Origin: Bacillota bacterium
Lineage (GTDB): Bacteria > Bacillota > Clostridia > Lachnospirales > Lachnospiraceae
Reading direction: 5' to 3'
Length of the DNA stretch: 5,075 nucleotides
Assembly (NCBI GenBank): GCA_023420935.1
Contig: JAEZUR010000096.1
Coordinates: forward strand, 1-5,075
Positions 1-5,075 of the stretch are shown here, piece by piece (the first letter of the stretch is position 1; the number at the start of each line of letters is the position of its first letter). A program made the translations under genes and the position numbers. Below the pieces are notes generated by a model that searched no databases, was not told where the DNA came from, and saw only the letters and a list, made by a program, of their open reading frames with translations.

Positions 1-1128
1 CGCCACTATGCTGATGACGTTGTAGAATATTTTGTTCAGAAATCATTAGCGAATGGTATTGATATTATTCGTATCTTTGACGCTTTAAATGACTTAAGAA
101 ATTTAGAGTGTGCAGTAAAAGCAGCGAACAAAGAAAAAGGTCATGCTCAGGTAGCAATTTCTTATACTTTAGGGGATGCTTATACACATGATTATTATAT
201 TAATATGGCTAAAAAAGTAGAAGAAATGGGTGCAGATTCCATCTGCTTAAAAGATATGGCTGGTTTATTGGTTCCTTATGAAGCTACAAGCTTAATTAGC
301 GAATTAAAAGCAGCGGTTACAATACCAATTCAATTACACACTCATTATACAAGTGGTGTTGCTGCTATGACTTATTTAAAAGCGGTAGAAGCTGGTTGTG
401 ATGTTATTGATACTGCAATGTCTCCATTCTCAATGGGAACAAGCCAGCCAGCAACAGAAGTTATGGTAGAAACATTTAAAGGAACAGAATATGATACTGG
501 ATTTGATCAAAATCTATTGGCTGAAATAGCTGATTACTTCAGACCAATGCAAGAAGAAGCTTTAAAAACTGGTTTGTTAAATCCAAAAGTTATGGGTGTT
601 GATATTAAGACTTTACTTTACCAAGTACCAGGTGGTATGTTATCTAACTTAGTTTCTCAGTTAAAAGAACAAAAGGCAGAAGACAAATACTATGCTGTAT
701 TGGAAGAGATTCCAAGAGTTCGTAAAGACTTTGGTGAACCACCATTGGTTACGCCATCTAGTCAGATCGTTGGTACTCAGGCAGTTTTAAACGTAATTGC
801 TGGAGAACGTTATAAAATGATAACAAAAGAGAGTAAAGCTCTTCTTCATGGAGAATATGGTCAGACAGTTAAACCATTTAATCCAGAAGCTCAGAAGAAA
901 GCAATTGGCGATGAACAACCAATTACTTGTCGTCCAGCTGATTTATTAAAACCAGAGCTTCACAAAATTGAAGCTGAGATGATTCAATACAAACAACAAG
1001 ATGAAGATATTTTATCATATGCATTGTTCCCACAAGTAGCAACTGAATTCTTTAAGTATAGAGAAGCACAGCAGACAAAAGTGGATCAGACAATTGCAGA
1101 TACAGAAAACAAAGTATATCCAGTTTAA
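1..1128 (+). CDS. oadA: Oxaloacetate decarboxylase alpha / pyruvate carboxylase B-type carboxyltransferase subunit, 5'-truncated
   Basis: The frame is open from base 1 and ends at TAA 1126-1128, giving the last 375 residues; the start lies outside the window. The family transfers a carboxyl group between biotin and oxaloacetate/pyruvate in a TIM-barrel site with a divalent metal. Fragment Lys84 in LKDMAGLL lies exactly 29 residues before His113 of LHTHYTSG. This matches the spacing of the carbamylated Lys178 and the metal ligands His207/His209 of the Vibrio alpha subunit, so about 94 residues are missing and full length is about 470. VPGGMLSNL (209-217) and the PPLVTPSSQ stretch (about 247-255) mark the conserved C-terminal PYC/OADA domain. 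The protein ends in NKVYPV with no Pro/Ala linker and no biotinyl AMKM motif, so biotin must sit on a separate carrier protein, probably encoded upstream. The terminator that follows makes this the last gene of its unit. Na+-pumping decarboxylase versus pyruvate carboxylation cannot be settled from this fragment. An ATG at 205 is internal, not the start. Confidence 0.9.
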   Translation, partial: RHYADDVVEYFVQKSLANGIDIIRIFDALNDLRNLECAVKAANKEKGHAQVAISYTLGDAYTHDYYINMAKKVEEMGADSICLKDMAGLLVPYEATSLISELKAAVTIPIQLHTHYTSGVAAMTYLKAVEAGCDVIDTAMSPFSMGTSQPATEVMVETFKGTEYDTGFDQNLLAEIADYFRPMQEEALKTGLLNPKVMGVDIKTLLYQVPGGMLSNLVSQLKEQKAEDKYYAVLEEIPRVRKDFGEPPLVTPSSQIVGTQAVLNVIAGERYKMITKESKALLHGEYGQTVKPFNPEAQKKAIGDEQPITCRPADLLKPELHKIEAEMIQYKQQDEDILSYALFPQVATEFFKYREAQQTKVDQTIADTENKVYPV

Positions 1129-1157
1129 TCATCGCGCAAGCGACGAGTCTAGTGGAT

Positions 1158-1207
1158 GAAAGAAGGAAAAAGCATCGTGCTAGCACAAGATGCTTTTTCT
1201 TTCTTTT
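1158..1207 (+). terminator. Intrinsic terminator of the carboxyltransferase unit
   Basis: Arms 1158-1176 and 1189-1207 form a 19-bp stem, 17 Watson-Crick pairs plus two G-U wobbles, around a 12-base loop. The A-rich left arm and T-rich right arm give the usual tail, and the loop contains the palindrome GTGCTAGCAC. It begins 29 bases after the stop codon and separates the metabolic unit from the SRP operon. Confidence 0.88.
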
Positions 1208-1255
1208 CGTCAATTAAACGAACGTCTGGGAGCTCAACAGAAACACGTTTATTGT

Positions 1256-1275
1256 TTCTTATTATAGAATAAGAA
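1256..1275 (+). repeat. AT-rich stem-loop in the intergenic region
   Basis: TTCTTATT (1256-1263) and AATAAGAA (1268-1275) are a perfect 8-bp inverted repeat around ATAG. It sits inside a longer-range complementary pair, AACGAAC (1217-1223) and GTTCGTT (1293-1299), so a two-level fold is possible. It lies upstream of the predicted ylxM promoter and would be transcribed only by readthrough or from an unseen promoter. Its function is unknown; chance is a real possibility in AT-rich DNA. Confidence 0.4.
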
Positions 1276-1325
1276 CTAAGGTTTCCGATCTTGTTCGTTA
1301 AGATTCACCAAGAATGAAAATTATC

Positions 1326-1354
1326 TTGACAAACACAGTTACATGTTATATACT
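1326..1354 (+). promoter_or_regulatory. Sigma-A-type promoter of the ylxM-ffh-rpsP-khpA-rimM-trmD operon
   Basis: A perfect -35 TTGACA (1326-1331) is followed by a 17-base spacer and the -10 hexamer TATACT (1349-1354), 5 of 6 to consensus. Transcription should begin near 1360-1363, G1362 being a plausible start. That leaves about a 34-base leader before the ylxM ATG. It is the only strong promoter I see in the window and is placed to drive the whole cluster. Confidence 0.85.
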
Positions 1355-1387
1355 ACCACCTGTAAAGAAAATTACTTTACAGGTGGT
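1355..1387 (+). promoter_or_regulatory. Perfect 13-bp inverted repeat over the transcription start and ylxM Shine-Dalgarno (candidate operator or RNA switch)
   Basis: ACCACCTGTAAAG (1355-1367) and CTTTACAGGTGGT (1375-1387) are exact reverse complements around a 7-base AT loop. The left arm directly abuts the -10 box and contains the predicted transcription start; the right arm contains the ylxM Shine-Dalgarno. The position fits a repressor dimer operator. In a longer readthrough RNA the same symmetry would bury the ribosome binding site. I do not recognise the sequence as a known regulator's box. There is no U-tract, so it is not a terminator. Confidence 0.7.
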
Positions 1388-1390
1388 GAT
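1381..1390 (+). promoter_or_regulatory. ylxM ribosome binding site, inside the inverted repeat
   Basis: AGGTGGTGAT matches the ideal AGGAGGTGAT at 9 of 10 positions and ends 5 bases before ATG 1396; the GGTGG core is 9 bases from it. Bases 1381-1387 belong to the right arm of the 1355-1387 inverted repeat, which is what makes this site unusual. Confidence 0.8.
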
Positions 1391-1395
1391 TTGTT

Positions 1396-1806
1396 ATGGA
1401 GGATAAAAAAGCTTCAAAAGATATACAAGTTGGCTTAGCGTCGTCAGAATCATTAGACCAGTTAGATAAATTGGTTGAACTTTCTTTGTTATATGATTTT
1501 TATGGTGCTTTATTAAAAGAGCATAAGCGACAGATATTTGAGGACTATGTTTTAAATGATTTGTCCTTAAGTGAAATTGCGGCAGAACAGGATATGACCA
1601 GACAGGGTGTATACGATATTGTGAAGCGCTGTAGCAAGGAACTAATGGAATATGATAGAAAACTTTGTTTAATAGAAAAGTTTAGTAAAACGAAAGAAAT
1701 GGTTAGCCAGATTCATGAAACAGCAACCTATATAAGGGAATCTGGTAATTTGGAATTGATAGAGAAGATAGAATTGTTATCCAACGAGATCGTAGAAAGT
1801 TTGTAG
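1396..1806 (+). CDS. ylxM: YlxM-family helix-turn-helix protein, SRP-associated
   Basis: This 136-residue cytosolic protein belongs to the YlxM/p13 family, small HTH proteins almost always encoded next to ffh and linked to signal recognition particle function. The family core starts at about residue 29 with LLYDFYGALL (31-40). The HTH follows at about 56-78 and includes LSEIAAEQDMTRQGVYD, which matches the family's sigma-like region-4 fold. An acidic helical tail follows. Residues 1-28 are a polar extension and the C-terminus also runs past the roughly 110-residue Bacillus protein. ATG 1396 is preferred because it is the only Met before the core and has a good ribosome binding site. The gene is first in its operon, 17 bases before ffh. 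It could regulate transcription (the palindrome beside its start is a tempting target) or act on SRP; the sequence does not decide. Confidence 0.9.
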   Translation: MEDKKASKDIQVGLASSESLDQLDKLVELSLLYDFYGALLKEHKRQIFEDYVLNDLSLSEIAAEQDMTRQGVYDIVKRCSKELMEYDRKLCLIEKFSKTKEMVSQIHETATYIRESGNLELIEKIELLSNEIVESL

Positions 1807-1823
1807 AGAATGGAGGTTCCTAC

Positions 1824-3173
1824 ATGGCATTTGAAAGTTTATCAGAAAAACTGCAAAATGTATTTAAAAACCTTAAGGGTAAAGGAAGATTATCAGAAGC
1901 AGATGTAAAAGTTGCTTTAAAAGAAGTAAAGATGGCACTTTTAGAAGCAGATGTTAACTTTAAGGTTGTTAAAAATTTTATCCAGTCCGTGCAAGAACGA
2001 GCAATCGGACAGGACGTAATGAATAGCTTAACACCAGGTCAGATGGTTATAAAGATAGTAAATGAAGAAATGGTTAAGTTAATGGGTGATGAGACAACTG
2101 AGATTGCTCTTCGTCCAGCCAGCGAATTATCCATTATTTTAATGTGTGGTCTTCAAGGTGCTGGTAAAACAACGACTACAGCAAAAATTGCTGGAAAGTT
2201 AAAGCAAAAAGGAAGAAAACCATTATTAGTAGCATGTGACATTTATCGACCAGCTGCCATTAAACAATTACAGATTAATGGTGAAAAGCAAGGTGTCCCT
2301 GTTTTCTCCATGGGAGATGGACACAAACCAGTTAATATAGCCAAAGCTGCAGTAGAACATGCTCAGAAAAATGGCTTTAATGTTATTATTCTAGATACAG
2401 CAGGACGTCTACATATTGATGAAAATATGATGGATGAATTAATCGAAATCAAAGAAAATGTTACTGTGAATCAGTCAATTTTAGTAGTAGATGCCATGAC
2501 TGGACAGGATGCGGTTAATGTATCTGAGCAGTTTAATGAGAAAATCGGTATCGACGGTGTTATTTTAACCAAGTTAGACGGTGATACAAGAGGTGGTGCA
2601 GCATTATCCATTCGTGCCGTAACCGGAAGACCTATTTTATATATTGGTATGGGTGAAAAACTATCTGATTTAGAACAATTCTATCCAGACCGTATGGCCT
2701 CTAGAATTCTTGGTATGGGTGATATTTTAACATTAATTGATAAAGCCCAAAGTGAAATGGATGAAGATAAAGCAAGAGAATTAGAAAAAAAGATTAAAAA
2801 AGCAGAATTTGATTTTAATGATTTCTTAGATCAGATGCAACAAATGAAAAAAATGGGTGGATTATCAAGTATTCTTAGTATGATGCCTGGCGTGTCTGGT
2901 TTGCCAAAAGACGTTGAAATAGATGATAACGCATTTGCTGGAATTGAAGCAATTATTCATTCCATGACAAAAGAAGAACGTTCCAATCCGGATCTCTTAA
3001 ATCCATCTAGGAAGAAGAGAATTGCCAATGGAGCAGGCGTTGATATTAGTGAAGTTAATAAACTGGTAAAACAGTTAGAACAGTCCAGAAAAATGATGAA
3101 ACAAATGTCTGGCATGATGTCTGGTAAAGGCATGAAACGCGGTGGTAAGTTTAAATTACCATTTGGGTTCTAA
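1824..3173 (+). CDS. ffh: Signal recognition particle protein Ffh (SRP54 GTPase)
   Basis: Ffh binds 4.5S/scRNA and the signal sequences of nascent membrane and secreted proteins, then docks with FtsY at the membrane with mutual GTP hydrolysis. The 449 residues show the full NG-M layout: a helical N domain (about 1-90) and a G domain with P-loop GLQGAGKT (109-116), DIYRPAA (139-145), DTAGR (191-195), TKLDG (249-253) and GMGEK (275-279). The M domain runs from about 325, with its RNA-binding helix at SRKKRIANGAG (395-405). Methionines recur in the M domain, including 338, 341, 344, 353, 354, 424, 425, 428, 431 and 432, as expected for a flexible hydrophobic signal-peptide groove. ATG 1824 follows TGGAGG (1811-1816) by 7 bases. 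No key residue is missing and length is normal. No SRP RNA gene is visible in the window. Confidence 0.98.
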   Translation: MAFESLSEKLQNVFKNLKGKGRLSEADVKVALKEVKMALLEADVNFKVVKNFIQSVQERAIGQDVMNSLTPGQMVIKIVNEEMVKLMGDETTEIALRPASELSIILMCGLQGAGKTTTTAKIAGKLKQKGRKPLLVACDIYRPAAIKQLQINGEKQGVPVFSMGDGHKPVNIAKAAVEHAQKNGFNVIILDTAGRLHIDENMMDELIEIKENVTVNQSILVVDAMTGQDAVNVSEQFNEKIGIDGVILTKLDGDTRGGAALSIRAVTGRPILYIGMGEKLSDLEQFYPDRMASRILGMGDILTLIDKAQSEMDEDKARELEKKIKKAEFDFNDFLDQMQQMKKMGGLSSILSMMPGVSGLPKDVEIDDNAFAGIEAIIHSMTKEERSNPDLLNPSRKKRIANGAGVDISEVNKLVKQLEQSRKMMKQMSGMMSGKGMKRGGKFKLPFGF

Positions 3174-3239
3174 AAATACGATAGATTGTATGTTATAGAC
3201 AATGTTTATAGCAATTTACAATATATAGATTCAAAACCT

Positions 3240-3249
3240 AAGGAGGTGA
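3240..3249 (+). promoter_or_regulatory. rpsP ribosome binding site that fixes the start codon
   Basis: AAGGAGGTGA is a full complement to the 16S anti-Shine-Dalgarno and the strongest in the window. GGAGG (3242-3246) is 8 bases from ATG 3255 and 5 bases from the adjacent ATG 3252. It excludes the in-frame TTG at 3186, which would place this site inside the coding region. Confidence 0.9.
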
Positions 3250-3254
3250 AAATG

Positions 3255-3500
3255 ATGGCAGTAAAAATTAGATTAAAAAGAATGGGTCAGAAAAAGGCTC
3301 CTTTCTATAGAATTGTTGTATCTGATTCAAGATCTCCAAGAGATGGTAAATTTATCGAAGAAATCGGTACTTATGATCCTAATCAAGAGCCAAGCGCTTT
3401 CAATGTAAATGAAGAAGCTGCAAAAAAATGGCTTGCTAATGGTGCACAACCAACAATTACAGTAGGTAAATTATTTAAAAATGCAGGCATTGTTAAATAA
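3255..3500 (+). CDS. rpsP: 30S ribosomal protein bS16
   Basis: bS16 is a primary assembly protein that binds 16S rRNA in the lower body of the 30S subunit. The 81-residue product starts MAVKIRLKRMGQKKAPFYRI, the hallmark N-terminus, and continues with SRSPRDGKFIEEIGTYDP (25-42). The C-terminal half, NEEAAKKWLANGAQPT, is also canonical. Length is normal for the family. ATG 3255 gives the conserved MAVKI start with ideal spacing; ATG 3252 next to it would add one Met. The frame is open back to TTG 3186, but those codons read through the ribosome binding site and have no family counterpart. The 78 to 81 bases after ffh form an AT-rich leader without a convincing promoter. Confidence 0.97.
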   Translation: MAVKIRLKRMGQKKAPFYRIVVSDSRSPRDGKFIEEIGTYDPNQEPSAFNVNEEAAKKWLANGAQPTITVGKLFKNAGIVK

Positions 3501-3544
3501 TATTTCCAGCTGATCTTTTGGGTATTACATGGAGGTATTAAGTA

Positions 3545-3775
3545 ATGAAAGAATTAGTTGAAGTAATTGCTATGTCACTTGTAGATCATCCGGAAGAAGT
3601 TGTTGTAACAGAGACAGAAACTGATAAATCTATTGTTGTAGAGCTGAAAGTTTCTTCTGATGATATGGGTAAAGTAATCGGTAAACAAGGCCGTATTGCC
3701 AAAGCCATACGAACTGTTGTTAAAGCAGCTGCATCAAAAGATGATAAGAAAGTTATTGTTGAGATTCAACAATAA
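3545..3775 (+). CDS. khpA: KH-domain RNA-binding protein KhpA
   Basis: This 76-residue cytosolic protein is a single type II KH domain. The signature loop GKQG (46-49) in KVIGKQGRIAKAIRTVV (43-59) contacts single-stranded RNA. The strands around it, SIVVELKV (29-36) and KKVIVEIQ (68-75), complete the alpha/beta fold. Family members (formerly YlqC) pair with KhpB/EloR/Jag in Firmicutes and affect cell elongation and division through RNA binding; the partner is not in this window. ATG 3545 follows TGGAGG (3530-3535) by 9 bases and length matches the family. The 44-base gap to rpsP and the shared strand put it in the same operon. It is followed by a 126-base hairpin-rich spacer. Confidence 0.93.
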   Translation: MKELVEVIAMSLVDHPEEVVVTETETDKSIVVELKVSSDDMGKVIGKQGRIAKAIRTVVKAAASKDDKKVIVEIQQ

Positions 3776-3782
3776 TGCTGAA

Positions 3783-3817
3783 ACAACGGAGAAACACATA
3801 ATGTGTTTCTCTGTTGT
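3783..3817 (+). promoter_or_regulatory. Long stem-loop after khpA, possible weak terminator/attenuator or mRNA processing hairpin
   Basis: ACAACGGAGAAACACA (3783-3798) pairs with TGTGTTTCTCTGTTGT (3802-3817) over 16 bp, with a single G-U wobble, around a 3-base loop that probably opens to 5. It begins 8 bases after the khpA stop. The following TAGTTTATGG is only moderately T-rich, so it is not a canonical terminator. A shorter stem ending at TTTCTC followed by TGTTGTAGTTT would be a somewhat better one. Partial attenuation or protection of the upstream mRNA end are both possible. Confidence 0.6.
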
Positions 3818-3826
3818 AGTTTATGG

Positions 3827-3858
3827 CAATAGAAATTCGGTTAACGGGCTTTCTATTG
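3827..3858 (+). repeat. Second stem-loop in the khpA-rimM spacer
   Basis: CAATAGAAA (3827-3835) and TTTCTATTG (3850-3858) are a perfect 9-bp inverted repeat around a 14-base loop containing the palindrome GTTAAC (3840-3845). No T-tract follows. It lies 9 bases after the first stem, so the two would form in tandem on the transcript. Confidence 0.5.
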
Positions 3859-3874
3859 TAATTTGATAAGAGAA

Positions 3875-3888
3875 TGCCTTTTTAGGCA
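3875..3888 (+). repeat. Short GC-containing hairpin just upstream of the rimM ribosome binding site
   Basis: TGCCT (3875-3879) and AGGCA (3884-3888) pair around TTTT, 4 bases before the GGAG of rimM. At 5 bp it is weak alone, but it is the third stem in a row in this spacer and is close enough to influence ribosome access. Confidence 0.35.
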
Positions 3889-3892
3889 GATT

Positions 3893-3896
3893 GGAG
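3893..3896 (+). promoter_or_regulatory. rimM ribosome binding site
   Basis: GGAG ends 5 bases before ATG 3902 and 14 before the next in-frame ATG at 3911, so it supports 3902. It lies inside the reading frame that opens at TTG 3863, arguing against that upstream start. Confidence 0.7.
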
Positions 3897-3901
3897 TTAA
3901 C

Positions 3902-4411
3902 ATGAACGATATGCTTAGGGTGGGTGTCATATCCAATTCCCATGGAATTCACGGTGAGGTTAAAGTATTCCCAACAACAGATGATGTGAATCGCTTTAAA
4001 AAATTAAAAAATATTATATTGGATACCGGAAAAGAAAACTTAACGCTTGAGATAGAATCTGTTAAATTTTTTAAACAAATGGTTATTCTAAAATTTAAAG
4101 AATTTAATAATATTAATGAAATTGAAAAATATAAAGGTAAAGATTTGTTGGTAACAAGAGATAATGCAGTTAAACTTGAAAAAGATGAATATTTTATCTA
4201 TGATATCATCGGTGCTAATGTGGTTACTGAAGAGGAACAACTAATAGGTGAACTTAAGGAAGTTCTTCAGACAGGTGCAAATGATGTATATGTTGTTTTA
4301 ACAACAGAAGGAAAAGAATTATTAATACCAGTAATTCGTGACTGTGTACTCGATGTAGATACCAAAAATAAAAAAGTTATTGTACACCTTATTCCAGGAT
4401 TACTGGATTAA
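3902..4411 (+). CDS. rimM: Ribosome maturation factor RimM
   Basis: RimM binds uS19 in the 30S head and assists late 16S processing and small-subunit assembly. With ATG 3902 the product is 169 residues, the usual length. The N-terminal RimM barrel opens with LRVGVISNSHGIHGEVKVF (5-23), the family signature, then PTTDD. The PRC-barrel half begins near YFIYDIIG (97-104) and carries GANDVYVV (125-132) and LIPVIRDCVLDVD (141-153), ending PGLLD. The frame stays open upstream to TTG 3863, but those 13 codons lack homologous character and include the ribosome binding site. ATG 3911 is possible but poorly spaced. The gene sits between khpA and trmD, as in other Firmicutes, and ends 26 bases before trmD. 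Confidence 0.95.
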   Translation: MNDMLRVGVISNSHGIHGEVKVFPTTDDVNRFKKLKNIILDTGKENLTLEIESVKFFKQMVILKFKEFNNINEIEKYKGKDLLVTRDNAVKLEKDEYFIYDIIGANVVTEEEQLIGELKEVLQTGANDVYVVLTTEGKELLIPVIRDCVLDVDTKNKKVIVHLIPGLLD

Positions 4412-4437
4412 AGTTTAGCAAAAAGATGGGAGTTAAG

Positions 4438-5075
4438 ATGAATTATCATGTATTAACACTTTTTCCCCAGATGATAGAGCAGGGGATGAATACGAGTATT
4501 ATAGGACGAGCAATGGAAAAAGATCTCCTACATTTAAACGTAGTTAATATTCGGGATTTTTCTGAGAACAAACATTTAAAAGTAGATGATTATCCATATG
4601 GTGGTGGGGCTGGAATGGTAATGCAAGCTGCGCCAATATATAAAGCGTATGAATCGATCAAAGAGGATATAAAAGATAAAAAGGTTCGAGTTATTTATCT
4701 TACACCACAGGGAAGCGTATTCAATCAAGAGATTGCCAAAGAACTTGCCACAGAGGAAGAATTGATTTTCTTATGTGGTCATTATGAAGGAATTGATGAA
4801 CGTGTATTAGAATTAATTGTAACAGATTATGTATCCATTGGCGATTATGTTCTTACTGGCGGTGAGTTACCTGCAATGGTGATGATGGATACCATTGCAA
4901 GATTAGTTCCAGGAGTACTGAATAATGACATCTCTGCAGAAACCGAATCTTTTTCGGAACATCTGTTAGAATATCCTCAGTATACACGACCAGAGGTTTT
5001 TATGGATAAAGAAGTACCGGAAGTTCTATTATCTGGACACCATGGAAAGATTGCTCAGTGGAGAAGAGAGCAATC
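4438..5075 (+). CDS. trmD: tRNA (guanine37-N1)-methyltransferase TrmD, 3'-truncated
   Basis: TrmD transfers a methyl group from S-adenosylmethionine to N1 of G37 beside the anticodon of tRNAs reading CUN, CCN and CGG, which prevents +1 frameshifting; it works as a SPOUT homodimer. The 212 visible residues begin MNYHVLTLFPQM and include YGGGAGMVM (54-62), LTPQG (88-92), LCGHYEGIDER (112-122) and the trefoil-knot SAM segment SIGDYVLTGGELPA (133-146). Arg155 aligns with catalytic Arg154 of E. coli. The linker and C-terminal start, LLEYPQYTRPE and VLLSGHHGKIAQWRR, follow. By family length about 30 residues lie beyond the window. Glu170 sits where E. coli has the proposed base Asp169. ATG 4438 is preceded by GGGAG (4428-4432) with 5 bases between. 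Confidence 0.97.
   Translation, partial: MNYHVLTLFPQMIEQGMNTSIIGRAMEKDLLHLNVVNIRDFSENKHLKVDDYPYGGGAGMVMQAAPIYKAYESIKEDIKDKKVRVIYLTPQGSVFNQEIAKELATEEELIFLCGHYEGIDERVLELIVTDYVSIGDYVLTGGELPAMVMMDTIARLVPGVLNNDISAETESFSEHLLEYPQYTRPEVFMDKEVPEVLLSGHHGKIAQWRREQ

Noticed and set aside
205..207. ATG 205 as the start of the carboxyltransferase
   Set aside because: The frame is open and homologous in character from base 1 (RHYADD and RIFDALND are family motifs), so this Met is internal to a gene truncated by the window edge.
1132..1143. TCGC-GCAA-GCGA mini-hairpin right after the carboxyltransferase stop
   Set aside because: It is only 4 bp, even though it has a GNRA-like loop. The much stronger terminator 15 bases later explains the region.
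1209..1395. Riboswitch or T-box leader before ylxM
   Set aside because: No recognised riboswitch core or T-box sequence is visible, and the predicted transcript leader is only about 34 bases long.
3186..3254. Upstream TTG start for rpsP giving a 104-residue protein
   Set aside because: The extra codons run through the perfect AAGGAGGTGA ribosome binding site, and bS16 always starts at MAVKI or similar. The start was placed at 3255.
3783..3817. Calling this stem a canonical intrinsic terminator that ends the operon
   Set aside because: No run of Ts follows the stem, and rimM and trmD continue downstream with no strong promoter of their own visible. It was kept as a possible attenuator or processing hairpin.
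3863..3901. Upstream TTG start for rimM giving a 182-residue protein
   Set aside because: The extension contains the GGAG ribosome binding site and a hairpin, has no RimM-like residues, and ATG 3902 gives the normal length.
1..5075. Mobile element, CRISPR array, defence or novel biosynthetic system
   Set aside because: There is no transposase, integrase, terminal repeats, spaced direct repeats, or unexplained coding region. All six genes from 1396 onward are housekeeping families in standard order, and no credible minus-strand gene is seen.

Overview
The window is AT-rich (roughly mid-30s % GC by eye, not counted) and every gene lies on the + strand. It carries the classic Firmicutes SRP/ribosome-maturation cluster ylxM-ffh-rpsP-khpA-rimM-trmD, preceded by the 3' end of a biotin-dependent carboxyltransferase gene. 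The gene order, strong AGGAGG-type ribosome binding sites, an 81-residue bS16 and a stand-alone carboxyltransferase subunit without a biotinyl domain suggest an anaerobic Clostridia member, most likely Lachnospiraceae-like. The family-level placement is inferred from protein flavour and was not tested by a search.

Layout. Positions 1-1128 hold the last 375 codons of an oxaloacetate decarboxylase alpha / pyruvate carboxylase B type subunit. A strong intrinsic terminator (1158-1207) closes that unit. The 267-base gap up to 1395 also holds a small AT-rich stem-loop, a near-consensus sigma-A promoter (TTGACA, 17 bp, TATACT; 1326-1354), and a perfect 13-bp inverted repeat (1355-1387) that covers the predicted transcription start and the ylxM Shine-Dalgarno. 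From 1396 to the window end run ylxM, ffh, rpsP, khpA, rimM and the first 212 codons of trmD. Gaps are 17-126 bases, each gene has its own ribosome binding site, and no convincing internal promoter is seen. The longest gap, khpA to rimM, holds three consecutive stem-loops.

How the genes work together. YlxM and Ffh belong to co-translational protein targeting. bS16 (rpsP) and RimM serve 30S assembly. KhpA is a small KH-domain RNA binder, and TrmD methylates G37 of tRNAs to hold the reading frame. This is one housekeeping unit linking ribosome assembly, translation fidelity and membrane targeting. The upstream carboxyltransferase is a separate metabolic transcription unit.

No undescribed system is evident. 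The most interesting signals are non-coding: the palindrome at the head of the operon and the hairpin-rich khpA-rimM spacer. Two starts need care: rpsP begins at 3255 and rimM at 3902, although both frames stay open upstream to TTG codons.
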